From: JBGTFE01 sp041747435
GTDB taxonomy: Bacteria; Acidobacteriota; Blastocatellia; Pyrinomonadales; Pyrinomonadaceae
Length of the DNA stretch: 64,000 bases
Direction: 5' to 3'
NCBI GenBank assembly: GCA_041747435.1
Contig: JBGTFE010000111.1
Span: forward strand, 1 to 64,000
Of the stretch, positions 50,467 to 59,261 are shown in pieces; position 1 is the stretch's first letter; every line of letters starts with the position of its first letter. The position numbers and the translations under genes are program-made. The notes beneath the pieces were generated by a model. That model was not told where the DNA came from. It made no database searches and saw only the letters and a program-made list of their open reading frames with translations.

Positions 50467-51654
50467 ATGCAGAAAAACGCACCGAAAATTCTCATAATCT
50501 CTTCCGACACCGGCGGCGGACATCGCTCGGCGGCGCAGACAATTGCGGAAGGTTTGCAGAAACTCTGGCAGGGCGAGTCGTTTGCCGTTCGGACGATCAA
50601 AGCGGTCGAAGAATCGCATCACATCACTGAAAAACTCGTAAATCTATACAACTGGATCTTGCGCAATAAACAAGGCTGGATGAAATATGTTTACTGGGCA
50701 ATGAATCGTTTTCGCCCCGAAACGCGAGAGTTTTTTTACCGCCGCTGTTTCGGGTACGTAAAAATGCAGTTCGAAAAATGGTGCCCGCACATTGTCGTCA
50801 GCGTGCATCCTTTAACTCAGCATTTTTTCGCGCGAATCCTGAAGGAGCTGAATCTCGCGGAGCAAATTCCGCTGGTAACGGTCGTAACTGATCCGTGTTA
50901 CGGTTTTTGGAAAGGCTGGGCGTGCGACGACGTTTCGCTTTATCTCGTCGCAAACGAAGGCGCGCGAAGGCAGCTGATCGAATACGGGATTGTTGCAGAA
51001 AAAATAAAGATCGTGGGAATGCCGGTTAACCCGAAATTTCACGAGCTCGATGAAAAAGACGCGCAAAACGCCCGCCGCGCGTTCGGACTCGATCCCGATA
51101 AATTTACTGTTTTTGTAAATGCGGGTTGGGTCGGCGGCGGAAATATTCCGCAGATCTTCAAGGAATTTGTTCGCGGCGATCTTGATGTTCAGGCGATTTT
51201 TCTTGCGGGAAAAAACGAGGAGTTGAAAAAAGAAGCCGAAGCTTTAGCCAAAACTGCAAAGTTTCCGATTAAAGTTATCGGTTATTCGGACGAGATAGAA
51301 AAATTGATGCAGTCGGCAAACGTTATGATCTCAAAACTCGGCGGTTTGACGACATTTGAAGCGCTCGCGTGCCGTCTGCCGATCATTGCCGACGCAACGA
51401 CGCCGCCGATGCCGCAGGAAGCCGGAACCGTCGATATGATTCGGGAAAAAGGCGCGGGAATTCTATTAAAGAAATCTTCGGATATCGTTCCGACGATCCA
51501 AAATCTCATAACGGATACGAAAAAATATTTGGAAATGAAATCCGCGACCATAAGTCTAACGATCCCGAATTCAACGCAAAATATCATCACCGAAATTGCC
51601 GCGCTTCTTCCCGCAAAAAGTGAAGTTCCAGAAACTCAGCCTATCGCGGCGTAA
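50467..51654 (+). CDS. GT28-type glycosyltransferase (MurG / MGDG synthase-like)
   Basis: 395 residues from the ATG at 50467, which has GGAAAG before it; the frame extends 65 codons upstream through shadow sequence of the lipoprotein. Resembles monogalactosyl/diglucosyl diacylglycerol synthases: ILIISSDTGGGHRSAAQTIAEGL (donor loop), VVSVHPLTQHFFARIL and the C-terminal GNAG-type region FVNAGWVGGGNIPQI, MISKLGGLTTFEALACRLPIIADATTPPMPQEAGTV. Probably transfers a sugar to a lipid acceptor at the membrane. Terminator-like stem 51722-51764 follows. Confidence 0.85.
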   Translation: MQKNAPKILIISSDTGGGHRSAAQTIAEGLQKLWQGESFAVRTIKAVEESHHITEKLVNLYNWILRNKQGWMKYVYWAMNRFRPETREFFYRRCFGYVKMQFEKWCPHIVVSVHPLTQHFFARILKELNLAEQIPLVTVVTDPCYGFWKGWACDDVSLYLVANEGARRQLIEYGIVAEKIKIVGMPVNPKFHELDEKDAQNARRAFGLDPDKFTVFVNAGWVGGGNIPQIFKEFVRGDLDVQAIFLAGKNEELKKEAEALAKTAKFPIKVIGYSDEIEKLMQSANVMISKLGGLTTFEALACRLPIIADATTPPMPQEAGTVDMIREKGAGILLKKSSDIVPTIQNLITDTKKYLEMKSATISLTIPNSTQNIITEIAALLPAKSEVPETQPIAA

Positions 51655-51721
51655 ATTAACCGAATTCCATCACTTGTCGTTTTTCCGCATTTTCATTAAC
51701 CTTTTTATTTGAATTCCAAAT

Positions 51722-51770
51722 TCCGGATCCAAATTTCAAATTGGGAAACGCCTTGTGATCCGGATTTTTT
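51722..51770 (+). terminator. Rho-independent terminator just before SDR gene
   Basis: TCCGGATC (51722-51729) and GATCCGGA (51757-51764) form an 8-bp stem with a 27-base loop, then T at 51765-51771. The SDR ribosome site (AGGAG) begins immediately after the T run, so it may act as an attenuator rather than a plain stop. Confidence 0.5.
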
Positions 51771-51785
51771 TAGGAGATTAATAAG

Positions 51786-52535
51786 TTGAGTCTTTTACTT
51801 GAAGGGAAACGCGCTTTTATTTCAGGCGGTACGCGCGGGATCGGAGCCGCGATCTGCGAGCTTTTTGCGCGTGAAGGCGCAGACATCGCTTTTAATTACA
51901 ACTCGCGCGACGATCTTGCGGATGAAGTCAAAGGTAAAATTGAAGCGCACGGACGCCGCGCTCTTGCAGCCAAAGTTTCCGTTACGGATCGATACGGAAT
52001 GAAGCATCTTGCGCGCGAGATTGCCGAAAAATGGGGCGCGATCGATATTTTAGTAAACAACGCGGCGGTTAACAAAGGCGACAACTTCGCAACTACGACC
52101 GATAAAAGCTGGGATTGGGTGATCGATACAAACGTGAACAGTCTTTTCGCCGTCACCAAGCCTTTTTACAAACAAATGATCCGCCAGCGCGCGGGCTCGA
52201 TCCTGAACATCACTTCCGTTGGCGCGCTTCGCTCGCTGCCGACATCGGTTCATTACGCAACTTCAAAAGCCGCGATGATCGGATTTACGAAATGTCTTTC
52301 GCGCGAAGCGGCAAATTTTGGCGTGACGGTCAACGGCATTGCCGCCGGAATTTTTGATACCGATCTTGCGCACACTTTGCCCGAAAGACTTCTTCAAATG
52401 CACGATTTTTGGGTGGCAAAAGGTCGTTTGGGAAAACCGGAAGAACTCGCCGAATTCGCCGCATTTATGGTCAGCGACCGCAACAGTTTTATGAACGGCG
52501 AGATCGTCATCGTTGACGGCGGAGCGATAACCTAA
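51786..52535 (+). CDS. SDR-family oxidoreductase (FabG-like)
   Basis: 249 residues. Start TTG at 51786 with AGGAG 10 bases upstream. Cofactor motif SGGTRGIGAAICELFAREG, NNAA (DILVNNAAVNKGD), catalytic Ser in NITSVGALR and Tyr/Lys in HYATSKAAM; the end reads FMNGEIVIVDGGAI. Close to 3-oxoacyl-ACP reductase and related reductases, cofactor NAD(P). Substrate not decided. Confidence 0.92.
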   Translation: MSLLLEGKRAFISGGTRGIGAAICELFAREGADIAFNYNSRDDLADEVKGKIEAHGRRALAAKVSVTDRYGMKHLAREIAEKWGAIDILVNNAAVNKGDNFATTTDKSWDWVIDTNVNSLFAVTKPFYKQMIRQRAGSILNITSVGALRSLPTSVHYATSKAAMIGFTKCLSREAANFGVTVNGIAAGIFDTDLAHTLPERLLQMHDFWVAKGRLGKPEELAEFAAFMVSDRNSFMNGEIVIVDGGAIT

Positions 52536-52538
52536 AAT

Positions 52539-53060
52539 TTACAATTCCTTTTTCATTACGTGACACGAAAAGCGCTTTTCGCCGTAATAAAAGCCGGTTT
52601 CGCCGACGATCGTAAAGCCGAGCTTTTCGTAAAACCCGATCGCCCGCAAATTTAGATCGAAAACTGAAAGCCAAAGCGCGTCAAAGCCGTCTGCCTTCGC
52701 TTCATCGAGACATTTCGCCATCAAGACGCGTCCGATTCCGTGCCGCGTTAATTTTTCAAGAACATAAAGGCGATGAAGCTCGACAATATTTTCGTCTTTC
52801 ACGCATTCGGCGGGCTGACCTTTTCGCAATTTGGCATAGCCGACCGCTTTTCCGTTGATCTCCGCGATAAAAAATTTCGTATTTTTGTCTTCTAATTCGG
52901 CGCGAATCGTGTGCGGATTGAAATACTTGGCGATATATTTCGCCATATCTTCCGGGTCGTCGGTTTCAAAATACGTTTCGTAAATCGTTGTTCCGCCCAA
53001 TGCCGCGAGCAAATTCGCGTCTTTTACTTCGGCGCGGCGGATCGTTACCGGTTTGTCCAA
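52539..53060 (-). CDS. GNAT-family N-acetyltransferase
   Basis: 173 residues, TTG start at 53060, one base after the DUF2911 stop. GNAT fold: VTIRRAEVKDANLLAAL, VGYAKLRKGQ, IVELHRLYVLEKLTRHGIGRVLMAKCLDEAK (acetyl-CoA loop R/QxxGxG/A), and LWLSVFDLNLRAIGFYEKLGFTIVGE. Acceptor unknown. Co-directional with and next to the DUF2911 gene. Confidence 0.9.
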   Translation of the reverse strand: MDKPVTIRRAEVKDANLLAALGGTTIYETYFETDDPEDMAKYIAKYFNPHTIRAELEDKNTKFFIAEINGKAVGYAKLRKGQPAECVKDENIVELHRLYVLEKLTRHGIGRVLMAKCLDEAKADGFDALWLSVFDLNLRAIGFYEKLGFTIVGETGFYYGEKRFSCHVMKKEL

Positions 53061-53061
53061 G

Positions 53062-53967
53062 CTATTTTTTCGCTTTCCACTTTTTGATCTGGTCTTCGAG
53101 CGCGATTATTTGAGGCGCGCTTGCCGGCGGCGTCGAGGTCTTGCCGAGCTGGACGGCTTTTTCAGCCAGCGCGATCGCCTCACTCGTTTTTCCCATTTCT
53201 GCCAAAATACCTGCTTTTATGCCAAGATTTCCGAGCGTTTCGCGCGCGTTTATCGATTCTTCGATCCAAGCCAATGCTTCTTCGTAATTGTTCTTCAACT
53301 TAAAAGTTCTGACGTAACTCGCGCCTTGGTTAAACGCTCGAAAATCGTCGGCTTTGCGCGTTTTTATTGCTTCGCGCACGGAAGAAAGCACTCTGCCGTG
53401 GATGTCGCCGATGTCGAACGTAAACGGCACGGCGATCTTTTCCCAGCGCAGCACGACCTTTGCGCTGTTTGCGGTGACGTCTTCGACCTCATAAGAAAGC
53501 GTTTCGTGCATTTCCGCTTTTGCCGGACGCACCTTTACGCGCAGCGCGTCGTTTTTCTCCTCGTACGTAAAGCTTCCCCATTTCGCGTTGTCTTTTGAAA
53601 AGATCAGCGTCCAATCGGTTTTGGTCGGAATGATATGAAAACCGTATTTCCCGGCGGCGAGCGCCTGTCCGTTGATCGAAACATCGCGGCTGAATTCGAT
53701 GGTTGTATTCTCATTTGCGCCTGTGCGCCAAACCTGTTCGTACGGGACGAGACAATCGTAAAGATTGTTGGCGATCGGAATGACATCCGTCGTCGTGCAA
53801 CCCCAAATTTTTCGTGCTTTTACGTTTGGGCGGTGATAAACGATCGAAACTTTGGCGTCGCCGACAGTTTGCGAGACTTCCTGACGCTGACTTTCGCGCG
53901 GGATGCTCAACTGCCCGTAAGCGGCGGCGCTTAAAACAACAATAAAGACCAATGCAAGCCTTTTCAT
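53062..53967 (-). CDS. Secreted DUF2911 protein
   Basis: 301 residues. Signal peptide (LALVFIVVLSAAAYGQ), then DUF2911 core: VSIVYHRPNVKARKIWG, GANENTTIEFSRDVSINGQALAAGKYGFHIIPT and WTLIFSKDNAKWGSFTY, VRPAKAEMHETLSYEVED. The tail (~residues 210-301) is TPR-like (EALAWIEESINARETLGNLGIKAGILAEMGKTSEAIALAEK). Family common in Bacteroidetes and Acidobacteria, function unknown. It lies just downstream of the SRPBCC gene. Confidence 0.88.
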   Translation of the reverse strand: MKRLALVFIVVLSAAAYGQLSIPRESQRQEVSQTVGDAKVSIVYHRPNVKARKIWGCTTTDVIPIANNLYDCLVPYEQVWRTGANENTTIEFSRDVSINGQALAAGKYGFHIIPTKTDWTLIFSKDNAKWGSFTYEEKNDALRVKVRPAKAEMHETLSYEVEDVTANSAKVVLRWEKIAVPFTFDIGDIHGRVLSSVREAIKTRKADDFRAFNQGASYVRTFKLKNNYEEALAWIEESINARETLGNLGIKAGILAEMGKTSEAIALAEKAVQLGKTSTPPASAPQIIALEDQIKKWKAKK

Positions 53968-53970
53968 AAA

Positions 53971-54456
53971 TTATTTCTCCAATACTTCCTTCGCTTTTCT
54001 CACAAAAGTGCCGATCATCGCGCCGATACTTTTTTTCATTTCGCTGCTGATGATGGCTTCGCCCGCAAGCCCGGCGAGAAAATGCAGCTCGCGCGCCGAG
54101 CTTCGGCGCAATTCGACGAACTGTGTGAACTGCACGAGCGTCAAATTTTTTCCTTTTTCCAAAAACTCCGCCGCAAAGCGCAAAATATTCTTTGCCTCGC
54201 CCGCCGCCGGCGACCACTCGATGATTTCCTTTTCGTCCTCTGTTTTTACCACGGCAAATTTCTGCATCATCGAGCCGACGATCGGAATTTCCGCCCGCAC
54301 CGTCCAATGCGCAATGCCTTTCGCGTCAAGATGTATGCTCTCGACGCCCGGCATAAAATCCACAAAATTCTTTATATCGGCAAAAAACCCGCGCGCTGCG
54401 TCGAGACTCGTTTTCACCTCGACCGTATCACTGTAATTGGCTCTGATCGTAAACAT
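53971..54456 (-). CDS. SRPBCC (START/CoxG-like) family protein
   Basis: 161 residues. The START-like ligand fold: YSDTVEVKTSLDAARGFFADIKNFVDFMPGVESIHLDAKGIAHWTVRAEIPIVGSMMQKFAV, EIIEWSPAAGEAKNILRFAAEF. This resembles CoxG, which aids Mo-enzyme maturation, but no CO dehydrogenase is nearby. Binds a hydrophobic molecule or partner by family. Start of a three-gene run with DUF2911 and the GNAT gene. Confidence 0.75.
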   Translation of the reverse strand: MFTIRANYSDTVEVKTSLDAARGFFADIKNFVDFMPGVESIHLDAKGIAHWTVRAEIPIVGSMMQKFAVVKTEDEKEIIEWSPAAGEAKNILRFAAEFLEKGKNLTLVQFTQFVELRRSSARELHFLAGLAGEAIISSEMKKSIGAMIGTFVRKAKEVLEK

Positions 54457-54530
54457 AAAAACAAAAAATTCCCCCTTGAAGTTACCTTTATTGTGCAGGA
54501 TTTAGCGATGCGGACGCAAGTTTCTTAATT

Positions 54531-54614
54531 CAGAAACGCGCACGAAGTAAGCGTGGATTCATTGGAGCGGTAGGTCGTGCGTCTTCGGAGACGCTTACTT
54601 CGTGCGCGTTTCTG
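54531..54614. repeat. REPIN beside the transposase gene
   Basis: Perfect 24-bp inverted arms at 54531-54554 and 54591-54614 (starting CAGAAACGCGCACGAAG) flank a 36-bp core with its own small stem. The right arm covers the stop codon and the last residues of the transposase gene. Confidence 0.9.
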
Positions 54615-55149
54615 ATCCGGTTTCTAATTCTTCAATGACAAACGGAACGTCTCCCTGTCCGTATAACACATATTCAATGGCAAGAGCTACATGCCTCGCT
54701 GTCCATAAATACCGCCGACTCCGTCCGCGTGACCATATTTTATCGTCGCTCATTACCTGAAATTCTTTTTTCAAACGCTTCGTTGAGTATGCCTTTAACG
54801 CGTTAGCAATTCGTTCCGGTTTCATCGGTGCAGAGACCACTGCGTGAACATGATTGCTTCTGACGTTTATGGCTTGAAGAAAGTATCCGCGTTGCGCACA
54901 AATATCTTTTATCGCATCTTCGACCATTCTACGGGCACGCTCGTCCAAGAGAAATTGCTTCTGTTTCATCTTTTGTCGCCTGAGTTGTTCGAGAGTTGTA
55001 TCGGGAGCAATTTTCGGAGCTCCATAAATGTTTTTCCCGTGCGAATCGACCGAATAGCGTTTGTCACCGTGGAGCCACGTGCCGTAGGTGCGAAATGTAA
55101 TCAGATAAGCCAATGGAAATGGATTCTCGTTCCAATCTTCGTCCGTCAT
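54595..55149 (-). CDS. REP-associated tyrosine transposase (Y1/HUH, RAYT)
   Basis: 184 residues from the ATG at 55149. Y1 transposase features: ITFRTYGTWLHGDKR, metal-binding HUH pair in RSNHVHAVVSAP and a likely catalytic Tyr in ALKAYSTKRLKKEF. RAYTs are single-copy chromosomal proteins that move REP/REPIN sequences rather than themselves. Here the ends are marked: a REP copy at 55168-55191 just upstream of the ATG, and a full REPIN at 54531-54614 downstream, so the last codons (GSETRTK and stop) lie in the REP. Open frame before 55149 is also repeat DNA. Confidence 0.9.
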   Translation of the reverse strand: MTDEDWNENPFPLAYLITFRTYGTWLHGDKRYSVDSHGKNIYGAPKIAPDTTLEQLRRQKMKQKQFLLDERARRMVEDAIKDICAQRGYFLQAINVRSNHVHAVVSAPMKPERIANALKAYSTKRLKKEFQVMSDDKIWSRGRSRRYLWTARHVALAIEYVLYGQGDVPFVIEELETGSETRTK

Positions 55150-55167
55150 ATTACTGTTCCAACAATT

Positions 55168-55191
55168 ACGCTTACTGCGTGCGCGTTTCTG
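55168..55191. repeat. REP copy upstream of the transposase
   Basis: 24 bp, one mismatch (G for T) from the right arm 54591-54614 and in the same orientation. Together they form direct repeats around the transposase gene. Confidence 0.85.
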
Positions 55192-55199
55192 ATTGATCG

Positions 55200-58052
55200 T
55201 CAAAACGTTCCGTTAAAAAGTATCGAATTAAAAAACGGGCGCGTTGTTGAGCGGAAGATGCCGCGGAAGAACGGTTCTTCGGCAAAGAGGATGACGTGCC
55301 CGGCGCCGTTTGGTTCGTCGATGACGTAAGCCGTGCCTTTTAAGAGGCGTTCGGTATTGTCTTCCCAAACGAAGCCGGAGATGGTCAACGGTTTTTTTGG
55401 TTTCGGTTCAAAGATAAGCGCGTTTGAGCCTTCCTTTGAGATACGGAAAAAGAAGCCGGACGCGAGCAGAACGGGAAGCTCGTCGGTTTCCAAGCCGTAT
55501 GTCAGATAGGTTGTGCGGTCGACAGTGGCGCGCATTATTGCGCCGGGAACGCCTTCGGGAACTTTGCCCGCGGCTGCCGAAGGCGAAGCGATCGGCGGCA
55601 GAACTTCAGCCTGCCAGTCTTTTTTGTCCGTCGCGGGTTCGACGGGCGGAGTCGGCGCGGGCAGAGGCGATTTCTGCGTTTTTGGAGTCGGCGTTGGTTT
55701 TGCTTCGGTTTCGGCTTCCTTGCGTTTGTCGGTTTCCTCGTCTTCCGTTACTTTGCCTTTTTCCTCGTCGTCTTCGCTGCCGACCATTTTTGAGGACGAA
55801 AGCGCCACGTCTTTTAAGGTAGTGAAAACGGACGCGCCGCGAACGGTGATCAGAGTTCCGCCGCCGGCGACCCACGATTTCAGCGTGGAAACGCCGCCCT
55901 CGCCAAAATCGCTGAAATATCTTCCGGCGGAGCCGTTGGGCATTATCAACACGTTGTAATTTTTTAGCGCGCCGCCCTTTATTCCGGCGATCGAAACGGG
56001 CGTGAAGTCGATGCCGTAGCGGTGAAGCGTCCACCAGATCGAGCCGAAAGAGGTTTGATCGACGCCCTCATCGGCGACGATCGCGATGCGCGGCGTCTGC
56101 AGCGAAAAGACGTATTCGCTGCCGACATTTGTGTCACCTTCATCTGTGTAGCCGGAATTTACGGCGAAAACGTCGACGCCGAGCTCTTTTGAAAGCCGCG
56201 TCACGGCTTCGTGTATGCCGTCAGCATTGCGCGAAATGCGGACGACAAATGTTCCGCGATCGTAATTTTTCCCGCCTGCGGTTAGAGGCTTGCTCGCCAC
56301 CGCGACGCGAAAGCCTTCTTTTAACAATCGAATCGCAAACGCGCCCGCGCCGTCGCTTTTATACGGAATGACGTATGCGACGGAAGCGCGCCCGGTAACC
56401 GAGCCGCGTTTGGCGTTTTGGAGAAATTCGGCGGTGACGGCGGTCGAATTTACATTCGGCGTGTCTTCCGTCCAGAAAGCGTCAACGCCGAAAGCGAGCG
56501 GCAAACTCCACGCGGTGATATCGTAAAAGCCGTAATCTTCCTTTGGCGTCGAAGCGCCGCGCATCTCGTTTCGTTTGAACTTGCGCATATTGTCTTTGAC
56601 GAAAGCGTCGTCCTGCGGCGTTTCCTGTTCCATCAAGGCTTTGATCAGACGCTTTTGCGGTTGGTTGAGATCGATGATGTAAGAACCGGCGGGAAAAGTA
56701 CGCGATGTTTTCGGCGCGTCTTTTTGCATATACGTATGCGCGGAGTTTGACGAGAAAGAAGCGTTTGCGACTTTTATTTCAATGCGCGCGCGCTGCAGAA
56801 TTTCCATCATTTCCGCCGTTTTAACCGGATCTTTTTCGCGCAAGATTACGATGCGCTGAAGCTTTTCGTTTTTTGCCTCGAGCGCGCTGCGGCGGAAATC
56901 GAAATAGTCGCGCAGCCTTTGTTCCCTGTTTTTTGCGAGCGTTTCGAGCGTCGTCATCGAGGCGACGTAATGTTTTGCGATCGCCGATCGCAGCGTGACG
57001 ATCGTGCCGTCGTCGCGCGTCCAGCGCAAACCTTTGAAGCCGCCGCCGTCGGTTTCATACGTCATTCCGATCGCGCCGTTAAGCGACGGATAAGAATCCC
57101 AATAGCCGGGATAAAAGAGATCGAAAATATCGCGGACGTAGTAACTCCATCGATTCCGGTCAAAAGCCGAGGCGTTTGCGCGCCCGAAGATATCGAGCCA
57201 ATTATTGGTCGCGGGCTGCGGCAAATTCGGGTTTATCGGCAGCGCGGCGGGCGGAAAGAAAAACTGCGAAGGCTGTCCGTGATGATCGACAAAAACCTGC
57301 GGATTCCATTCAAAAAACGCCTTTTGCATATTCTGCGTTTCGATCTGCGTGGCGGCGATATTGTCGCGGTTTAGATCGAAGCGAAAACGATTGAATCTGC
57401 CGGCGACCGACCACGGTTCACGATGCTCTATCGCAAATCGGTCGGCGTTTTCCGTCGCGACGGAGTTGTACCACGTGACAAAACGCTCGTGACCGTCGGG
57501 ATTTTCGCCGGTCAGGATGAGCGTGACGCATTTGTCCAAAATATTGAGCGTTTGCTCTTCATTCGAAGCCGCGAGCTGATACATAACCTGCAGCATCGCT
57601 TCAAACGATGCCGATTCATTGCCGTGGATCGTGTAAGCGAGCATCGCGATCGCCGGATTATTTCTGATGATCGGATCAACGCCCGCCTGATTCGATCGCA
57701 CCGGATCGGTCAAATGCGAGTTGTTGAGCTTTATTTCGTCGAGCCGCGCCATATTGTTTGGCGACGTGATGGCGACGATGTGCTGCATTCGAAATTCATT
57801 GGTCGTACCGATGTCGAAAATCCGGACGCGGTCGGGTGCGGTTCGAGCGAGCGCCTCGATATATTTTTCCATCAGCGCGTAATTTGTGTGAAAATCGCCG
57901 ACGTCATAACCCAAAACCGCCTGCGGGCGCGGAACCTGCGCGCGATATTCGCCGCGCGTGTAAAAATCGAATTTTTCTTCGGTTTGAGAAAATACGAAGC
58001 CAGCCGATAATAAAAGAAAGATCGAGGTTAGCAGAAAGGTTGTTTTTTTCAT
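55200..58052 (-). CDS. Secreted M14-family zinc carboxypeptidase, large form
   Basis: 950 residues. Signal peptide (LLTSIFLLLSAGFVFSQ). The M14 domain shows the zinc pair HxxE as His143-Gly-Asn-Glu146 (HGNESAS), a third His in VFVDHHGQ, and SVAGRFNRFRFDLNRDN as in the substrate loop. After about residue 420 comes an extended part with several domains: a PA/GATase-like area (IAIVADEGVDQTSF), a low-complexity Lys/Glu/Pro/Thr linker (EDEETDKRKEAETEAKPTPTPKTQ) and a beta-rich C-terminus. Likely digests peptides outside the inner membrane. Start is far from the transposase. Confidence 0.9.
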   Translation of the reverse strand: MKKTTFLLTSIFLLLSAGFVFSQTEEKFDFYTRGEYRAQVPRPQAVLGYDVGDFHTNYALMEKYIEALARTAPDRVRIFDIGTTNEFRMQHIVAITSPNNMARLDEIKLNNSHLTDPVRSNQAGVDPIIRNNPAIAMLAYTIHGNESASFEAMLQVMYQLAASNEEQTLNILDKCVTLILTGENPDGHERFVTWYNSVATENADRFAIEHREPWSVAGRFNRFRFDLNRDNIAATQIETQNMQKAFFEWNPQVFVDHHGQPSQFFFPPAALPINPNLPQPATNNWLDIFGRANASAFDRNRWSYYVRDIFDLFYPGYWDSYPSLNGAIGMTYETDGGGFKGLRWTRDDGTIVTLRSAIAKHYVASMTTLETLAKNREQRLRDYFDFRRSALEAKNEKLQRIVILREKDPVKTAEMMEILQRARIEIKVANASFSSNSAHTYMQKDAPKTSRTFPAGSYIIDLNQPQKRLIKALMEQETPQDDAFVKDNMRKFKRNEMRGASTPKEDYGFYDITAWSLPLAFGVDAFWTEDTPNVNSTAVTAEFLQNAKRGSVTGRASVAYVIPYKSDGAGAFAIRLLKEGFRVAVASKPLTAGGKNYDRGTFVVRISRNADGIHEAVTRLSKELGVDVFAVNSGYTDEGDTNVGSEYVFSLQTPRIAIVADEGVDQTSFGSIWWTLHRYGIDFTPVSIAGIKGGALKNYNVLIMPNGSAGRYFSDFGEGGVSTLKSWVAGGGTLITVRGASVFTTLKDVALSSSKMVGSEDDEEKGKVTEDEETDKRKEAETEAKPTPTPKTQKSPLPAPTPPVEPATDKKDWQAEVLPPIASPSAAAGKVPEGVPGAIMRATVDRTTYLTYGLETDELPVLLASGFFFRISKEGSNALIFEPKPKKPLTISGFVWEDNTERLLKGTAYVIDEPNGAGHVILFAEEPFFRGIFRSTTRPFFNSILFNGTF

Positions 58053-58130
58053 CAGATCCGTTTGATTTCAGAACTCTATTTTGTCGAACTTTTTAGATAT
58101 TAAACCGTTAGAACTTAAACGCAAACCGTT

Positions 58131-58331
58131 ATGGAAAGTTTTCAGGAAATATATTGTATTCGCTGCGGCTCGCAAAAAATGAAGCGCTGGGACGAACTGA
58201 ACGCCGAGCAAAAATTTCTCGTTGAAAAGCTGCCGATGAGTGCGGAGTTTTCGCTTGAAGAAAGAAAAAAGCACCGCTTTTGCGAGCGATGCTGGTTTGA
58301 AGTAACAAAATCCGACTCTGAAAAAGTTTAG
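58131..58331 (+). CDS. Small zinc-ribbon-like protein
   Basis: 66 residues with two CxxC pairs: Cys9/Cys12 (YCIRCGSQ) and Cys51/Cys54 (RFCERCWFE), separated by a helical charged middle (DELNAEQKFLVEKLPMSAEFSLEERKK). A zinc ribbon is a good bet. No enzyme motif. Divergent from the M14 peptidase gene and overlapping the end of the next gene by four bases (convergent). Confidence 0.65.
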   Translation: MESFQEIYCIRCGSQKMKRWDELNAEQKFLVEKLPMSAEFSLEERKKHRFCERCWFEVTKSDSEKV

Positions 58332-59221
58332 GGAATGAGCCTTACGCCGAAATCGAAGAACTTTGCTCCGACCGCGGTACTGGCATTCGAATTTCCCGAA
58401 TTTATCAAATAAAAGCCGTATTCACCGTTTTTCAGGGTCACTTTCGGTGTGATCTTAAAAACGCCGTTTCCAAGGTCTTCGGCATTATATTCGACGACAT
58501 ATTCATCAGAAAGTCCGCCTTTTGCACCAAATGCGTTCGCTTTGCCGATCGTAACTTCGCGATTATCGCTCCGGACGTTGAATTTAATCAATGTAAATTC
58601 ATTCGGCGTCGACGGAATGCCGCTTGAAGTATTCAAGCCGCCGGTGTTTTTATCGAGATAAAAGTAGAAAACGGGCTGCGCTTGGTTAAGCTGTAATTTG
58701 GCGGTGGTTCCCGGCAGGTTGGCTTTGATCTTAACTTTTCCGATGCCGTAGGTCATAGACGAAGTCCATAAACCGCCAGTCCGATTCTGGGCTGAAACGT
58801 TTGGTGTAAGCTGCGTCATTTTTTTCACGCCGTCTTTTTCTTCATACAAATAAATACCATATCCGTGCGGCGAAGCCGGATCGTTCGGATCGCCGTTTAC
58901 GACCCCGGATGTGTTAGTTGTCGTTGAACTGGTTTTTCCACTTTTGGCTTCGAACATTGCGCTAACGACATCGTCGCCAATACCCGCCTGCTTCAATCGA
59001 ATTAGCGCATCGGTCGAAAGATCGAAACTTGTCTTCGAAGTGCGAATCTTATTAATGATAACCGCGCCGCTCAAGCCGGCTTTGGCTAGCGTGATAACTT
59101 CGTCGTTTGTCATTATTTCTTCGCGCGAAGCACCTTGTTCCTGCGCGATTGTCGTAGCGCCGGCGGCAAACAAAAGCGAAACCGCGAGCACAAAAACAGC
59201 AGAAATCGTAAATTTTTTCAT
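58328..59221 (-). CDS. Secreted protein of unknown function
   Basis: 297 residues. Signal peptide (ISAVFVLAVSLLFAAGATTIAQ). Residues ~35-92 form a helical region (MTNDEVITLAKAGLSGAVIINKIRTSKTSFDLSTDALIRLKQAGIGDDVVSAMF), a type seen in several Acidobacteria secreted proteins. The rest is beta-rich (YGIYLYEEKDGVKKMTQL, FTLIKFNVRSDNREVTIGKANAFG, KITPKVTLKNGEYGFYLINSGN). No catalytic motif. Stands between a converging and a co-directional gene. Confidence 0.75.
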   Translation of the reverse strand: MKKFTISAVFVLAVSLLFAAGATTIAQEQGASREEIMTNDEVITLAKAGLSGAVIINKIRTSKTSFDLSTDALIRLKQAGIGDDVVSAMFEAKSGKTSSTTTNTSGVVNGDPNDPASPHGYGIYLYEEKDGVKKMTQLTPNVSAQNRTGGLWTSSMTYGIGKVKIKANLPGTTAKLQLNQAQPVFYFYLDKNTGGLNTSSGIPSTPNEFTLIKFNVRSDNREVTIGKANAFGAKGGLSDEYVVEYNAEDLGNGVFKITPKVTLKNGEYGFYLINSGNSNASTAVGAKFFDFGVRLIP

Positions 59222-59261
59222 AAAAAATATCTCCTTCTAAAACTAATAAATTGTTGCAAAA

